NCBI GenBank assembly: GCA_039621445.1
Contig: CP154956.1
Span: 72,166,914-72,230,913 of the forward strand
Source of the DNA: Euglena gracilis
Lineage: Eukaryota > Euglenida > Euglenophyceae > Euglenales
DNA length: 64,000 nucleotides
Reading direction: 5' to 3'
The translations under genes and the position numbers were made by a program. A model generated the notes under the pieces. That model did no database searches and was not told the DNA's origin. It saw only the letters and a list, made by a program, of their open reading frames with translations. The first letter of the stretch is position 1. Each line of letters opens with the position of its first letter. Shown piece by piece: positions 63,301 through 64,000 of this stretch.

Positions 63301-64000
63301 ATTTTCTATTTTTTTTAATATTTTTTTGCTTTGAGTTCGATGTGCTCTGGGGACTACAGTCACCAAATGTTTGTCAGGAATGGTGAAATGGCATCCGCAA
63401 TGGGGAATGTGAGTTTGAAACCCTCAATGTGGTGTGTCCTCGTCGATTTTCAGAAAGGGAATATGTTGTTTGTGCTCAAAGCTGTTTGCTGAAGAGGTAT
63501 GAATCCTTCCCCAAAAGCCCTGCCCCAGCCGGGAAAAAAATCAGGCAAAAGTCAAGCTTCCAAGATGATGCCTTATTTTGGGGGGAAACAATGGCTAGGA
63601 AACAAAAAAAAATCCTCGACACTGGCCAGTGGAAACAAGAGGCATAGAAGCTAGCAATATGATTTGATTTGATTTTTCCTCCAAAATATGCAGCCAACAA
63701 CCACTTTATGCAACAGCATTCTAGCTGTCCAACTACATCCTCGGCTGTACACTGACTCGCTGAAGCCAAAGGGGGTTGCAGACAGTCCTCATTTGTTGAT
63801 AAACATTAAGGATTTATGTCATAAAAACGTCGTTTTTTCCACCTCCTCTTAAAAAGGGATTCAACAGATCTTTCCGCCGCAGGATGTGGAGGAGGGGGGC
63901 CCGGAGGACACACTTCCCACCAGTCCTGCCTCAGCCCATCCTGAATGGCTGCTGCTGGTCTGGACGAACACCATGCTGCGGCGGGTGTGGCGCCAGCAGG
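54384..64000 (+). CDS. Large multi-exon gene for a helical Arg/Trp-rich protein (runs off the window)
   Basis: Candidate exons: 54384-54638 (Pro/Arg/Gly-rich, ends VTPHAAPEE), 54954-55028 (DMSWEEMQDLYCRLASKRPP), possibly one at 55768, about 56056-56217, 56659-56893, 57615-57764, 59597-59742, 60887-61017, 61902-61946 and 63883 onward. Junctions 54638/54954, 56217/56659, 56893/57615, 57764/59597, 59742/60887, 61017/61902 and 61946/63883 are all in phase at GT-AG sites. The last three spliced segments give PQEDLDVMEVRVAALQEAID, a coiled coil. Exons 56659-57764 encode long helices with spaced Trp (HFHLWRRFV, CWVTTWQSVL, LSAWRKWLVEQRFERMQRR). The final exon has WTNTMLRRVWRQQ. Such Trp-spaced helices resemble Sfi1-type centrin-binding repeats, so a centrosomal, basal-body or cytoskeletal role is possible, but the family is not established. 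Confidence 0.6.
55490..55545. repeat. (TA)n/(TATACA)n tract
   Basis: TATATA and TATACATA units in an AT-rich intron of the helical-protein gene. Confidence 0.9.
59116..59144. repeat. (GGTT)n array
   Basis: Seven GGTT units in an intron of the helical-protein gene. Confidence 0.9.
60258..60680 (-). repeat. Interspersed repeat family A, copy 3
   Basis: Reverse-complement match to 26479-26870. It carries three tandem CCCCCCAAATAATA units at its left end and the shared core CTGAAAATGTAGGTAAAAAT. It lies in the intron just before the 60887 exon. Confidence 0.75.
62385..62765 (+). repeat. Interspersed repeat family C, copy 2
   Basis: Contains CAGCCACCCAAAGGGCGGCC, GGGGGTGCAAAACGGG, GGTTCGACCCC and the end TTCTTAAGCAACGCCCTGAC, in the same order as 29614-30060. 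It lies in the intron before the exon at 63883. Confidence 0.65.

Overview
The window is nuclear DNA of a eukaryote, most likely a unicellular alga or other protist. The 3' two thirds hold GC-rich coding segments of about 50-300 bp separated by long GT-AG introns. Those introns are full of (TG)n/(CA)n, AAT and long G or C homopolymer runs. The 5' third is packed with Ty3/gypsy (chromovirus-type) retrotransposons. Nothing bacterial was seen (no operons, rRNA or CRISPR). I cannot name the species.

Region 1 (1-24836) is a retrotransposon block. A pol fragment (1-4143) is followed by a long-terminal-repeat-like segment (4883-7270). A second, nearly identical copy of the whole stretch lies at 17573-24836. 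The second copy keeps more upstream coding sequence. Before the aspartic protease it carries a cytosine-C5 DNA methyltransferase-like domain (about 16440-17105) and then a Dam/DIRS-type methyltransferase-like domain with an NPPW box (17130-17510). These lead into protease, reverse transcriptase, RNase H, integrase and a C-terminal chromodomain. Between the copies lie a gag-like region (7610-8986), two primer-binding sites matching initiator tRNA-Met (10264 and 11001), and a different, decayed Ty3/gypsy element (about 11001-15800). That element carries the same Dam-like domain, but placed between protease and reverse transcriptase. The picture is one of nested or tandem elements, all broken by frameshifts (several in G runs) and stops.

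Region 2 (24837-36950) is mostly repeats: G/C-run-rich interspersed families, short inverted-repeat elements and microsatellites. It includes one tentative membrane-protein gene (30879-32035) resembling rhomboid-like UBAC2 or Derlin proteins.

Region 3 (37063-46952, plus strand) appears to encode a nuclear RNA-related protein. It starts with two CCHC zinc knuckles, continues with charged and Arg/Ser/Pro-rich exons, and ends in an FHA domain of the NIPP1/SNIP1 kind. Whether it is one gene or two is not settled.

Region 4 (47974-52138) is a ten-exon gene for a rhodanese-like plus SAM-dependent methyltransferase protein. Several of its splice junctions can be joined in phase.

Region 5 (54384-64000, running off the end) is a multi-exon gene for a helical, Arg- and Trp-rich protein. 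Six successive junctions join in phase. Its Trp-spaced helices recall Sfi1/centrin-binding repeats, but the family is not certain.
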